Shown here: positions 16,906 to 26,700 of the stretch, in pieces
Layout of the letters: each line of letters starts with the position of its first letter
Position numbering within the stretch: position 1 is the first letter of the stretch
NCBI RefSeq assembly: GCF_900100335.1
Contig: NZ_FNFE01000010.1
Coordinates: forward strand, 1-64,000
Length of the DNA: 64,000 bases
DNA from: Natronorubrum texcoconense
GTDB lineage: Archaea; Halobacteriota; Halobacteria; Halobacteriales; Natrialbaceae
Direction of reading: 5' to 3'
Position numbers and translations under genes: made by a program
Notes under the pieces: model-generated
What the model was told of the DNA's origin: nothing
The model's input: only the letters and a program-made list of their open reading frames with translations
The model's database searches: none

Positions 16906-17442
16906 CTACGTGTCGACGTCCTCGCCGTTGTCGCCGTCGTCCTCGCGATCCTCGGCGCCGCCGCAGTCGCCATCGGTGGCGTTGCTCGAGTACGTCATGC
17001 TGTCGCCGCCCGTGATCCGGACGAAGATGCTGAGGCAGTCGGCAGCGTTCCAGTTCGACGGCGTGATGTCGACCGGTTCGCCCTCGTTGAGCCGGGCCGT
17101 GACGCGGAACTGGCCGGCGTCGGCCGCCCAGTCGCGTTCGATCGAGGCGGTCCGGCCGGCCTCGATCGTCTCCGTCTCCCAGACGGCGATTCCGTCGTCG
17201 AGCTGGACCAGCAGGTCGATCTGCTGGTCGCTATCCGAGAGGTTGTCGACGATGATCGCCCCGGAAACCGAATCCGAGGAGTCGGTCGAGCTGTCGGTCT
17301 CTTCCTCCTCGGGCGTCTCCTCGTCTTCAGTACTGTCGTCGTCCCCGTTCTCGTCATCGGCGCTGCCTGAGCAGCCGGCGATGGCCCCGGCGAGACCAAC
17401 CCCGGTCGCGCCCAGTAATCGGCGGCGTGATATCCCACTCAT
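16906..17442 (-). CDS. Tat-exported lipoprotein of unknown function
   Basis: 178 residues. The N-terminus SRRRLLGATGVGLAGAIAGC holds a twin-arginine motif and an AGC lipobox (Cys24), so the protein should be folded before export and lipid-anchored outside. A low-complexity Asp/Glu/Ser/Thr linker (about 25-60) is followed by a compact domain of about 100 residues with IIVDNLSDSDQQIDLLVQLD and GQFRVTARLNEGEP, which looks like a beta sandwich. The tail is again acidic. No known domain is recognised. Confidence 0.82.
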   Translation of the reverse strand: MSGISRRRLLGATGVGLAGAIAGCSGSADDENGDDDSTEDEETPEEEETDSSTDSSDSVSGAIIVDNLSDSDQQIDLLVQLDDGIAVWETETIEAGRTASIERDWAADAGQFRVTARLNEGEPVDITPSNWNAADCLSIFVRITGGDSMTYSSNATDGDCGGAEDREDDGDNGEDVDT

Positions 17443-17573
17443 ATTGGAAGGGGAAAGTATCGAAGATAGTTAAATCTCCGTCAGACGATCCGTTCGTCGA
17501 GAACGAGAGTTGGGAACGAGACCACCCTGAAGCCGGCGGGGGATCGCGGTTCGCCTCCGAGCGAGACGGGTCG

Positions 17574-18482
17574 TTACTCGTCTCGAGGAACGGCGAGTCC
17601 CGTCACGTCCCCGACACCGATCGTTTGCGAACGCCACGGGCCGCCACTATCGTCGGGCGTCGCCGAGAGAAACGTTCCCCGTTCCGTGACGGCGTAGACC
17701 GTCTCCCCGTAGCCGATACCGACGATCGATCTCCGAGAGCGATCGTACTCCCGCCACGTCTCCGCGTCGGCGCCGTAGGCGTAGACGGCGTCTCCCGAGA
17801 CGGCGTGAGCGCGCGTGAGACGACCCGGATCGGTGTGCGGATCCGCCGCGACGGTCTCGAACGATCCCTCGAGCGCCTCCATCCAGCCGTTCCCGAGTTT
17901 GTAGAGGCCGTCGGCGGTCGCAGCGAGCGGGACGCCAGCCGCGGAGACGTCCCGAACGTCCGAGAGGCCGGCGTGATCGAGTTCACCCTCGTGGACGCGG
18001 TAGACGCCGCTGTCGGTGCCGACGAGGTCGCCGTCGATCGCGCGAACCGTCGCGACGCCGTTGTGCTCGAGGAACTCCCACTCGCGGGGGTCCGAGTTCG
18101 CGTCGGCCCCGCCCGACAGCCGCGCCACGTCACCGTCGGGACTGGCGGCGATCAGGTCCGAACCGTGGGTGCCGACGGCGACGGCGGGGCCGAAGCCGGT
18201 GTCGACGAACGTCTCCTCGGACTCGTTCGCATCGGCTTCCGCTGCGCGGGCCTCCCGATCCCCGCGCTCGAGCCCGAGCACCTGCACGTCCTCGTCGGTC
18301 GCGATAGCAACGGTCTCGCCGGTCGCGGCGATGTCGCGAGCGGGAGTGCGGTCACAGAGCCCGAACTCGCCGACGGTGTCGCCGGCGACGCGGACGCGAA
18401 CGACGCCGATGGCACTCGCCACGTAGACCTCGAGCGCCCCCTCGCGGCCGCCGTAGACGCGTTTCTCCTCGATAGCATCCAT
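17574..18482 (-). CDS. Haloarchaeal beta-propeller-like protein (HVO_0234-like)
   Basis: 302 residues without signal peptide. Repeating blades are visible as short strands ending in phrases such as GDTVGEFG, GTHGSDLIAASPDGDVARL, GVYRVHEGELDHAG and AVSGDAVYAYG. The gene is divergent from glmM with only 81 bp between starts, a pairing recalled from haloarchaeal genomes where this family is named after HVO_0234. The role is unknown; a cytoplasmic scaffold or regulator is possible. Confidence 0.75.
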   Translation of the reverse strand: MDAIEEKRVYGGREGALEVYVASAIGVVRVRVAGDTVGEFGLCDRTPARDIAATGETVAIATDEDVQVLGLERGDREARAAEADANESEETFVDTGFGPAVAVGTHGSDLIAASPDGDVARLSGGADANSDPREWEFLEHNGVATVRAIDGDLVGTDSGVYRVHEGELDHAGLSDVRDVSAAGVPLAATADGLYKLGNGWMEALEGSFETVAADPHTDPGRLTRAHAVSGDAVYAYGADAETWREYDRSRRSIVGIGYGETVYAVTERGTFLSATPDDSGGPWRSQTIGVGDVTGLAVPRDE

Positions 18483-18563
18483 ACGTGGACGGTCGTGGCC
18501 GCGCGCCGAAAGCGTTCTGTCTGCTTCGGAATCCCTTTGGGGAGTCCGCCCCGACTAGGACCC

Positions 18564-19928
18564 ATGCAAGTATTCGGATCGAGCGGGACACGCGGCGTCG
18601 CCAACGAGGAGCTGACGCCCGCGTTCGTCCTCCGCGTCGCGAAAGCGGCGGGGACGGCCTGGGGAGCCGAGCGGGTTGCTATCGCGCGGGACACGCGCTA
18701 CACCGGGCGGATGCTGGCCGACGCGGCCGCGAGCGGACTCGCCAGCACGGGAACGGACGTCGATCGCCTCGGGGTGCTACCGACGCCGGGCGCACAGTTT
18801 TACGCCGAACGGGAGGGGGTCCCCGTCATCGTGATCACGGCTTCACACAACCCGCCGCAGTACAACGGCGTCAAACTCGTCGGCCGCGACGGGATCGAAC
18901 TCGTCGTCTCGGACTTAGAGGACATCGAACAGGTGTTGCTCGCCGAGTCGGCCACCGTCGCTCCCTGGGACGAGACAGGCCGCGTTCGCGAGATCGAGGG
19001 GATCACTCGAGAGTACGTCGAGGAACTGCTCGCCGCCTCCGACCGGGAGACTATCGCCGACGCCGAGTTGACGGTCGCGCTGGATCCCGGTCACGGCTCC
19101 GGGACTCTCACGAGCCCCGAGTTCTTCCGCGAACTCGGCTGCCGCGTCGTCACCGTCAACGGCCAGCCGGACGGCCACTTCCCCGGCCGCGATCCCGAAC
19201 CGGTGCCCGACAACTTAGAGGACCTCGGCCAACTCGTCCGGGCCACCGACGCCGACGTCGGCATCGCTCACGACGGCGACGCCGATCGCGCCATCTTCTT
19301 CGACGAGAACGGCGAGTACGTTTCGGGCGACGCCACGCTCGCCGCGCTCGCGGCGGCCGAACTCGAGGCCGGCGATACGACCGTCTCCGCGGTCAACGTC
19401 TCCCAGCGGCTGGTCGACGTCGTCAACGACGTCGGTGCCGATCTCGAGCTGACGCCCATCGGCTCGACGAACATCATCACCCGGATCGAGGAACTCGAGG
19501 AGAAGGGCAAGCGCGTCCCGATCGCGGGCGAGGGCAACGGCGGGATCTTCTTCCCCGCCTTCCGGCTCTCCCGGGACGGGGCGTTCACCGCGGCCCGGTT
19601 CCTCGAACTCGTCGCCGAGCGACCCGTCAGCGAGATCGTCGCGCCCTACGACGACTACGCGAACGTCCGCTACAACATCGAGTACGAGTCGACGGCCGAG
19701 CGCGACGCGATGATCGACGCCGCGGCGAACCACGCCCAGGCCTCCGACGCCGAACTCAACACGCGCGACGGCTACCGACTGGATCACGGCGACGCGTGGG
19801 TGCTCGCACGACCCTCGGGCACCGAACCGCTCGTTCGGATCTACGCCGAAGCCCGCGACAGCGATCGCGCGAACGAACTGGCAGAAGAGATGTACGAAAC
19901 GCTCGCCGACGCGAAAACCGACGCCTAA
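18564..19928 (+). CDS. glmM: Phosphoglucosamine mutase (phosphohexomutase family)
   Basis: 454 residues. The phosphoserine loop TASHNPPQYNG carries S94, the metal-binding loop is DGDADR near 235, the sugar-binding GEGNGG loop is near 321, and the phosphate-binding RPSGTEP loop is near 415. This gives all four sites of the alpha-D-phosphohexomutase family. In haloarchaea such proteins are annotated as GlmM, interconverting glucosamine 6- and 1-phosphate for UDP-GlcNAc; activity on mannose phosphates cannot be excluded. Start ATG 18564 gives MQVFGSSGTRG; a longer frame to 17427 overlaps the propeller gene and is rejected. Confidence 0.92.
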   Translation: MQVFGSSGTRGVANEELTPAFVLRVAKAAGTAWGAERVAIARDTRYTGRMLADAAASGLASTGTDVDRLGVLPTPGAQFYAEREGVPVIVITASHNPPQYNGVKLVGRDGIELVVSDLEDIEQVLLAESATVAPWDETGRVREIEGITREYVEELLAASDRETIADAELTVALDPGHGSGTLTSPEFFRELGCRVVTVNGQPDGHFPGRDPEPVPDNLEDLGQLVRATDADVGIAHDGDADRAIFFDENGEYVSGDATLAALAAAELEAGDTTVSAVNVSQRLVDVVNDVGADLELTPIGSTNIITRIEELEEKGKRVPIAGEGNGGIFFPAFRLSRDGAFTAARFLELVAERPVSEIVAPYDDYANVRYNIEYESTAERDAMIDAAANHAQASDAELNTRDGYRLDHGDAWVLARPSGTEPLVRIYAEARDSDRANELAEEMYETLADAKTDA

Positions 19929-20039
19929 TCGCTCGATTTCGACCGATCGCGACGCCTGTCCGTTCTCCGTCGAAACTGATGGTGAAGACTGACCGACGAT
20001 GGCGCTCGCAGTTCGGGAGAATCAGACCGACTCGAGTCG

Positions 20040-20549
20040 TCACGACCGAAACTGCTCCTCGTACCGGGCTCCGACTCGCTCCGTCGCGAGCAGGAGCTGG
20101 TGGGCGGCGACGAGCACCACGACGGTAACGACGATCAACGCCCCCTCGAGGAGCGTCGACAGCAGCCCGAGCGAGACGATCAGCGTCGTCGCACACGCCG
20201 GTGGATGGCGCGTATCGGTGAAGAGCATGCCGGCCACGGTCAGCATCGTCGCCAGCACGCTACTCGCAGCGAGTCGAAGGCCCTCGAACGTTCCGGGATC
20301 GGCGACGGTCGTCATGGTGACGCTGGCCCCGAACAGGTGGTACGCGAAGAGGCCGGCCGCGACACCGATCGCGTGGCCGCCGATCACCCGTCGCGGAGCG
20401 GTCGCGTCGCTGTCCTGAAACAGTGCAAGCACGAACGCGGACGGGCCGAGACTCGGAAAGAGCAGCGGGAGACCGGACAGCCACGCCATCGCGGCCGTCG
20501 TCGAGATGAGGAGGCCGGTGTGCAGCGTCGTCCCCACTCGATCGTCCAT
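20040..20549 (-). CDS. HPP family membrane protein
   Basis: 169 residues with four or five hydrophobic helices. The family signatures are visible: FPSLGPSAFVL near the first helices and DTRHPPACAT near residue 113, the His-Pro-Pro motif that names the family. Some HPP proteins have been linked to nitrite transport in plastids; here the substrate is unknown. It lies 108 bp downstream of a universal stress protein gene on the same strand, suggesting joint stress or anion-related expression. Confidence 0.9.
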   Translation of the reverse strand: MDDRVGTTLHTGLLISTTAAMAWLSGLPLLFPSLGPSAFVLALFQDSDATAPRRVIGGHAIGVAAGLFAYHLFGASVTMTTVADPGTFEGLRLAASSVLATMLTVAGMLFTDTRHPPACATTLIVSLGLLSTLLEGALIVVTVVVLVAAHQLLLATERVGARYEEQFRS

Positions 20550-20657
20550 AGCCGTCCCTACGTTTCTCGCACGAAAAACCCCGGTGATTCGACGGCTGTC
20601 AACTTCTCGAGCCGGGTTTGGATCGCATCTGGACGACCGTGCTATTCGGACCGACGG

Positions 20658-21080
20658 CTACGGCACGATCGTCACCGGCACCGACGACTGTCGTGTCACC
20701 GCCTCCGCGATGCTGCCGAGCAGCATTCGTGAGACGCCCGATCGGCCCTGACTCCCCATCACGATCTGATCGACGTCGTGCTCGCGGGCGTACTCGAGGA
20801 TCGCGTCGGCCGAGGTTCCCTCGATAACGGTCGTCTCGACCGTTCTGTCGTGTGCGGCCGCGATCGAGCGCACGTCCTCGAAGAAGTCAGGGTCCTCGTC
20901 GTCCACGCGCTTCTCGCCCCCGGTCGTCACCGGTGGCCGACCGCCTCCGTAGCCCGCCTCGAGGTCGTCGACCACGTGGAGCACCGTCACCTCGTCGTCC
21001 GGGAAGAGCGAGACGGCGTGTTCGAGGGCCGCTCGAGCCCGTTCGGAGTCGTCCATCGGAACGAGCAGGTGTCTGGTCAT
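20658..21080 (-). CDS. Universal stress protein
   Basis: 140-residue UspA-fold protein. The ATP-binding signature G-x2-G-x9-G-S is visible as GSQGRSGVSRMLLGS followed by IAEAVTRQSSVPV at the C-terminus, and the N-terminus MTRHLLVPMDDSERA is typical. The start ATG at 21080 is chosen over one 33 bp upstream because it gives the canonical beginning. Such proteins bind ATP and act as dimers; the precise partner is unknown. The HPP gene follows. Confidence 0.93.
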   Translation of the reverse strand: MTRHLLVPMDDSERARAALEHAVSLFPDDEVTVLHVVDDLEAGYGGGRPPVTTGGEKRVDDEDPDFFEDVRSIAAAHDRTVETTVIEGTSADAILEYAREHDVDQIVMGSQGRSGVSRMLLGSIAEAVTRQSSVPVTIVP

Positions 21081-21252
21081 ACTGGTCGTAGGACGGCCGT
21101 CGCCTTCAGTCATCGTCCCGGCTGCTCGACGGAGCTTGTGGAGTCGTTGGGTGAGACAGTCTCACCAGTAAGTATATTCGGTCTCGACGGCTACACTCTA
21201 CGTAGATGACCACGAGAACGGGCATCCATCCTCGTGAGGGACGTCGCCAGCG

Positions 21253-22227
21253 GTGAGGTCGACGACGCGAACGGCAGGAGTTGTACTGATCGTTCTGGGA
21301 GCGGTCGTGCTCGCGGGACCGACATTCGGGTTCACGACGGTCAGTTCGGATCGCGGTATCGACGTATCGACGGCCGACTCGTCCGCAGCGATGCTGTCGA
21401 TACAGCAGGAGGAGGTGGTAGTCGTCGACCAAAACGATCCGAGTGGAATTCTCACCATTACCAACAACGTCGACGAGAGCCTCGCACTCGAGGTCGACGT
21501 CGAGTTCGGCGAATCGGGACTCGTAGAAGCAGACGGATTCGCGACCGAACTCTCACCCGGGTCCCAGACCACGTACGCCGTTACGTGTGAACCCGGCACC
21601 GGTGCGGGTGAGACGACCGTCGACGTCACCGTCCACTCGGCGACCGGTGATCGGATCAGTATCGAGCAGGTGACCGAATCGTACGAAATCGAACGGGACT
21701 GTCCAGGGCAAGGGCCCCCTCCAGAACCCGGCAACGGTCTGTTCGAGATCAGTCACGAACACTGGCTCGACGACCGGGAGTTCATCTTCGAAATCGTTGG
21801 AGACGGCGTCTCGAGCGCCGACTGGGAGTTCGGCGACGGGACCACGGGCTCCGGACACTATATCCGCCACACGTACGAGGAAGCCGGGACGTACGACATC
21901 ACACTCACCGCAACAGTTAACGGCGAAACGCAGACGGTCACCGAGACGCTGCTCGTCAGTGACGAACCGGAAGAAGGCGACGACAAACCGCCCGCAGAGG
22001 ACGTCTACGATATTCGACAAGAAGCGTGGCTCGACGACGGCGAGTACATCTTCGAAATCGTCGGGAACGTCTGGAGCGTCGACTGGGAGTTCGGCGACGG
22101 AACCACGGGCTCCGGACACTACGTCCGTCACACGTACGAGGAAGCCGGAACGTACGACATCACGGTCGTTGCGACGATCGACGGGCAGCAATACACATAC
22201 ACCGACACGGTGGTCGTCAACGGCTGA
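21253..22227 (+). CDS. Exported protein with two PKD domains
   Basis: 324 residues starting at GTG 21253. A signal peptide (residues 1-26) precedes a beta-rich domain (about 50-155, with ILTITNNVDESLALEVDVEF), then two PKD domains near 175-240 and 255-323. Each PKD domain holds DWEFGDGTTGSGHY, HTYEEAGTYDI and a preceding WLDD(R/G)E segment. The two domains are nearly identical at DNA level over about 80 bp, so the duplication is recent or kept uniform by gene conversion. There is no membrane anchor at the end; it is probably released or held to the S-layer. The function is unknown; PKD domains usually mediate contacts on the cell surface. Confidence 0.85.
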   Translation: MRSTTRTAGVVLIVLGAVVLAGPTFGFTTVSSDRGIDVSTADSSAAMLSIQQEEVVVVDQNDPSGILTITNNVDESLALEVDVEFGESGLVEADGFATELSPGSQTTYAVTCEPGTGAGETTVDVTVHSATGDRISIEQVTESYEIERDCPGQGPPPEPGNGLFEISHEHWLDDREFIFEIVGDGVSSADWEFGDGTTGSGHYIRHTYEEAGTYDITLTATVNGETQTVTETLLVSDEPEEGDDKPPAEDVYDIRQEAWLDDGEYIFEIVGNVWSVDWEFGDGTTGSGHYVRHTYEEAGTYDITVVATIDGQQYTYTDTVVVNG

Positions 22228-22283
22228 GTCGAACTATCGATGCGGGTCGCGCCGCCCCGAGATCGACGATGCACCCAGTCGGT

Positions 22284-23627
22284 TCAATCGGGACGGCGGA
22301 GACTATCGACCGCCCCTTCACCCGGCTGTCGGTTCTTCGACTCCTGGTTCTCCTCGGGCAGCGTGAAGCGAAACGTCGATCCCACGCCCGGTTCGGACTC
22401 CACCCAGATCTCGCCGCCGACGGACTCACTTCGTTCGTCCGTCGAGTCCGGTCTCACACTGTTCGCTCGGACGCCGTGGCGCTCGACGATCCGCTTGCAC
22501 ACCGCCAGCCCGATACCCGAGCCGCTCTGTTCGTCGATCGAGTGGAGCCGTTGAAAGATGTTGAAGATGCGGTCACGATCGTCGGGGTCGATACCGACTC
22601 CCTCGTCGCGGACGGCGATCGTCCACTCCGTCCCCGCGGTCCCCGGGGCCGTACCGTCCTCTCGCGACGGTTCGGCCGAAACGTGAATTCGCGGCGGTTC
22701 GTCGCCGCTGTAGTCGATCGCGTTCGAGAGGAGATTCTGGAACACCTGTCGCAACTGATTCTCGTCGCCGTCGACGGTGGGTAACGGTTCGCGGGTGAGT
22801 TCGGCGTCGTGCTCCTCGATTTTGAACTGCAAATCGGTGCAGACGTCGTCGAGTACAGCGTCGAGGTCGACGGGTTCGAACTGCTCGCCCTCCGTTTCGA
22901 CCCGCGAGTACTCGAGCAGGCCGTCGATCATCGCACGCATCCGGTCGGCGCCGTCGACGGCATACTCGATGAACTCCTCGGCGTCCTCGTCGAGGTCGTC
23001 ACCGTACCGGCGCTCGAGGAGTTCGAGGTAGCTCGTCACCATGCGAAGCGGCTCCTGTAAGTCGTGGGAAACGGCGTACGCGAACTCCTCTAAGCGCTCG
23101 TTCGAGGATTCGAGCTCCGAGACCGCCTCCTCGAGACGCTGTTCCGTCTGCCGCAGTCGCTCGTTCTGTCGCTCGAGTTCGTACTTCTGCTCCAGTTCGG
23201 CGTTTTTTCGCTCGAGCGCTTTCGCCTGCGTGAGGGTGCGTGCGTTCTGAACGCCGGCCAGGAGTCCGGTGACCGACCCGATCGACAGCAGGATCAGGTG
23301 CGTCCCGACCGTCAGATCGAGGTCGATACCGGGGTGGAGTTCACGCAGGCCGACGGCGAGCGTTATCGCGGCGACGCCGCCGGCGGTCCACGCGGCGATC
23401 CGAGAATAGAGTTCGGGCGGAATCGTCGTGGTCGGCAACCAGACGCCGACGTACACCATCACGGCTCCAGGGAACCCGATCAGAACCGCGTCGATGACGA
23501 CCTCCAACAGAGCCACTTCCGGCCGGTCCCCGTTGATGACGAGCGTATACAGTATCGACCCGCCTGCACTAGCGAGAATGAGGACGCCCAGTACGGTGAA
23601 GAGGCGGTTCCAGTAACTCATCGCCAC
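22284..23627 (-). CDS. Membrane histidine kinase with an insertion in the ATPase domain
   Basis: 447 residues. About four N-terminal helices (5-130) carry no recognisable input domain. A coiled coil (135-175) leads to HisKA with the phospho-acceptor in AVSHDLQEPLRM, then HATPase_c with NLLSNAIDYS (N box), DEGVGID (G1) and GSGIGLAVCK (G2). Between VERHG and GEIWVESEPG, normally contiguous, lie about 18 extra polar residues. The catalytic half closely resembles the neighbouring seven-PAS kinase, so the two are tandem paralogs. No response regulator is adjacent, which is common in haloarchaea. The start may be ATG 23627 or 23621. Confidence 0.92.
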   Translation of the reverse strand: MAMSYWNRLFTVLGVLILASAGGSILYTLVINGDRPEVALLEVVIDAVLIGFPGAVMVYVGVWLPTTTIPPELYSRIAAWTAGGVAAITLAVGLRELHPGIDLDLTVGTHLILLSIGSVTGLLAGVQNARTLTQAKALERKNAELEQKYELERQNERLRQTEQRLEEAVSELESSNERLEEFAYAVSHDLQEPLRMVTSYLELLERRYGDDLDEDAEEFIEYAVDGADRMRAMIDGLLEYSRVETEGEQFEPVDLDAVLDDVCTDLQFKIEEHDAELTREPLPTVDGDENQLRQVFQNLLSNAIDYSGDEPPRIHVSAEPSREDGTAPGTAGTEWTIAVRDEGVGIDPDDRDRIFNIFQRLHSIDEQSGSGIGLAVCKRIVERHGVRANSVRPDSTDERSESVGGEIWVESEPGVGSTFRFTLPEENQESKNRQPGEGAVDSLRRPD

Positions 23628-23769
23628 CCGATAGGATATCGCTGTACATTAACAGAGTGGTGTCAACTTAGGACTACTTTTCGGACAGTCAGCCGCGCCG
23701 ATCGATTCCGATCCAGAGTAACCGATGAGAGCCCGGAACCCGCTTTGGGGCCTCGAACGAGCGTAGCCG

Positions 23770-26700
23770 TCACTCGAACCGGCGATCCACCGCCGGTAGC
23801 GACACGGAGAACGTCGAGCCCTCGCCGGGCGTCGAGTCGACTCGGATCTCCCCGCCGTGGCGCTCGAGGATTCGCTGACAGAGCGCCAGTCCGATCCCCG
23901 TTCCCGGGTGTTCGTCGCGACTGTGCAAGCGCTGGAACACCTCGAAGATGCGGTGGGTCTCCGCGGGATCCATGCCGATCCCGTCGTCGCTGACCGAAAC
24001 GGTCCACATCCCTCCGTTGCGTTCGCTCTCGATTCGGACCCGCGGCTCGTCGTCGCTGTACTCGAGCGCGTTCGAGAGGAGGTTCTGGAACACCTGCCGA
24101 AGCTGGTTGGCGTCGCCACGAACTCGCGGCAGCGACTCGACCGTGATCTCGGCGCGTTCCTCGTCGATCCGCAGCTGGAGGTCCTCGAGTGCGTCCGCGA
24201 CGACGGTCTCGAGGTCGATCGGCTCGAGCGGATCGCCCTGCGTATCGACGCGTGAGTAGGCGAGTAGGCCGTCGATCATCTCGCGCATCCGGTCGGCGCC
24301 GTCGATCGCGAAGGCGAGAAACTCCTCGCCGTCGTCGTCGAGGTCGTCGCCGTACCGGCGCTCGACGAGCTGGAGGTAGCTCGAGACCATCCGTAACGGT
24401 TCCTGGAGGTCGTGGCTGGCGGCGTAGGCGAACTGTTCGAGCCGTTCGTTCGACGTCTCGAGTTTCGAGACCGTCTCCTCGAGTTTTCGCTGGTACTCCC
24501 GGCGTTCGGTGATCTCCGTCTGGGTGACGACACCGCGACTGATCTCGCCGTTCGCGTCGCGGACCGGCATCCCGTGGATCATGACGATCCGTTCCTCGCC
24601 GTCGGCGGCCTCGATCTCGAAGATATCAGGATCCGTGACGACCTCTCCCTCGAGGACGCGAGACATCGTCCACTCCCCGGGTTCGACCGACTCACCCGTC
24701 TCGGCCCACCGTGCGGTGTACTGCTCGTACTCCTCGACCGACGCCGCATCGAAGACGTCTCCGCCCCAGATCTCCTTGGCAGCGTCGTTAGCCTCGACGA
24801 GTTGGCCGTCGGCGTTCGCGACCACGACGCCGACGGGGAGGAGTTCGAACAGCGTCTGGAGCTGTTTCTGGCTCTTCTCGAGGGCAATTTCGGCGCGTTT
24901 TCGGTCCGTAATATCCGTGATCGCGCCGGGGAACGTCTCGGGAGTTCCCGTCTCGTCGGTCTCGACGTAGCCGCGAGCGACGACCCACCGGAGTTTCCCG
25001 TCGGCGTTCCAGACGCGGTACTCCTCCTCGTACTCGCCACAGGAGGCGACGGCGTCGGTGATCGCCGTTTCGACGCGCTCGCGATCCGCCTCGTGGACCG
25101 ACGAGATGATCCGCTCGAGGGGAACGCCCTCCCGAGCGGCGTCGGGATCGAGGCCGAACGTGCGGGCGAACGACGCGCCGGTGACGAACCGATCCGTCTG
25201 AATCTGCCACTCCCAGGTGCCGACTGCGCCGGCCTCGGTCGCCGCCTCGAGCTGGGCTTTCGCGTCCTCGAGGTAGCGCTCGTAGGCTTTCTGTTCCGTG
25301 ATATCCTGCGACATCGTCATTCCGGCAAAGACGTCGCCCCGCTCGTCCGTGATCGGAATCGCTCGCACGCGCCACTCGCGGTCCGCGTACTCCATCTCGG
25401 CCGCGGCTTCCTCTCCCTCGAGTGCGGCCCGAAAGATCGGCTCGAGCGCGTCGGCGGTGTCGTCGGGCCAGGCGTCTACGACGGTTTTCCCCTCGATATC
25501 GTCGGGTTCGACGGGGATACGATCGAACCCCTGTCCCGCAGCCAACGTGTACCGGAGATCGTGGTCGAACAGGGTCACGAGACCGCCGGGGAAGTAGTCG
25601 ACCAACGTCCGATAGCGCTGTTCGGACTCCTCGAGAATCCGTTCGCGCTCCTTGCGCTCGGTGATGTCGCGGGTGACGCCGACGCGAACGTCTTCGTCCT
25701 CGAGAAGGGCGAATCGGCTCTCGACCGTGAGTTCCTCGCCCGTCGCCGTTCGGATCGTTTCTTCGAAGGTCGGGTTCGCGTCGGTCTCGTCCGTAGTCGA
25801 TCGTTCCACTTCGACCGCGTCGAACTCGTCGCCGAAGACGACGGACGCGTGCGCGCCGAGCAGCCGGTCTCGGGAGAAGCCGGTCATCGCGAGGAAGCCG
25901 TCGTTGACCAGCGTGAACGTCCGGTCCGCGTCGAGCGCGTACACGCCGTCGTCGATCGTCTCGACGAGGGTCTCGTAGCGGTCGCGCTCTCGCTCGCGCA
26001 CCTTCTGCTCTGAGACGTCGCGGAAGTAGATCGAAAGCCCCGTTTCGGAGGGGTAGACGTAGTCTTTGAACCAGGTGTCGAGCGCCGGATAGTACTCCGT
26101 GATGGAGGTCGACTCCTGGCTCTCCATCGCCTCACGGTAACACGTTTCGAACGGCGATCCGATCAGCTCCGGGAAGACGTCCCAGAGCGTCTCGCCGAGG
26201 AGATTCGCCCGTTCGATCCCGAGAATCTCTTCCCCTCGATCGTTGACGTGGGTGAATATCCAGTCCTCGTCGAGCGCGATGAGTCCGTCCGTGATCCGAC
26301 CGTACACTTCGCTCAACTCCGCCGAAAGCTCGTCCGTGCGGCGCTCGAGTCGGCGTTCGCGCTCTTTGAGATCGGTGACGTCCTCGGCGGAGGCGACGAC
26401 GCGGTCGATCTCGCCGTCCTCGGATCGCAACGGCGCGGTGCTCGTCGAGAGCCACCGGTCGTCGCCGCCGGGCCGTTCGATTCGAAGCACGCGATCGGAG
26501 ACCGGTTCGCCCGTTGCCAGCGTCTGTGCGAACGGGTAGTCGTCGACCGAGAGTCGGGTTCCGGCTTCGTCGTAGACGACGCTGTCCGACGGCTCGTACG
26601 TGGCGGCCGTCTCCTGTGAGACGTCGAGAATCTCTCTGAGCCGTTCGTTCATCCGAGTGATCTCGCCGTCGGTGTCGAGCACCTGAATGCCGACGGGACT

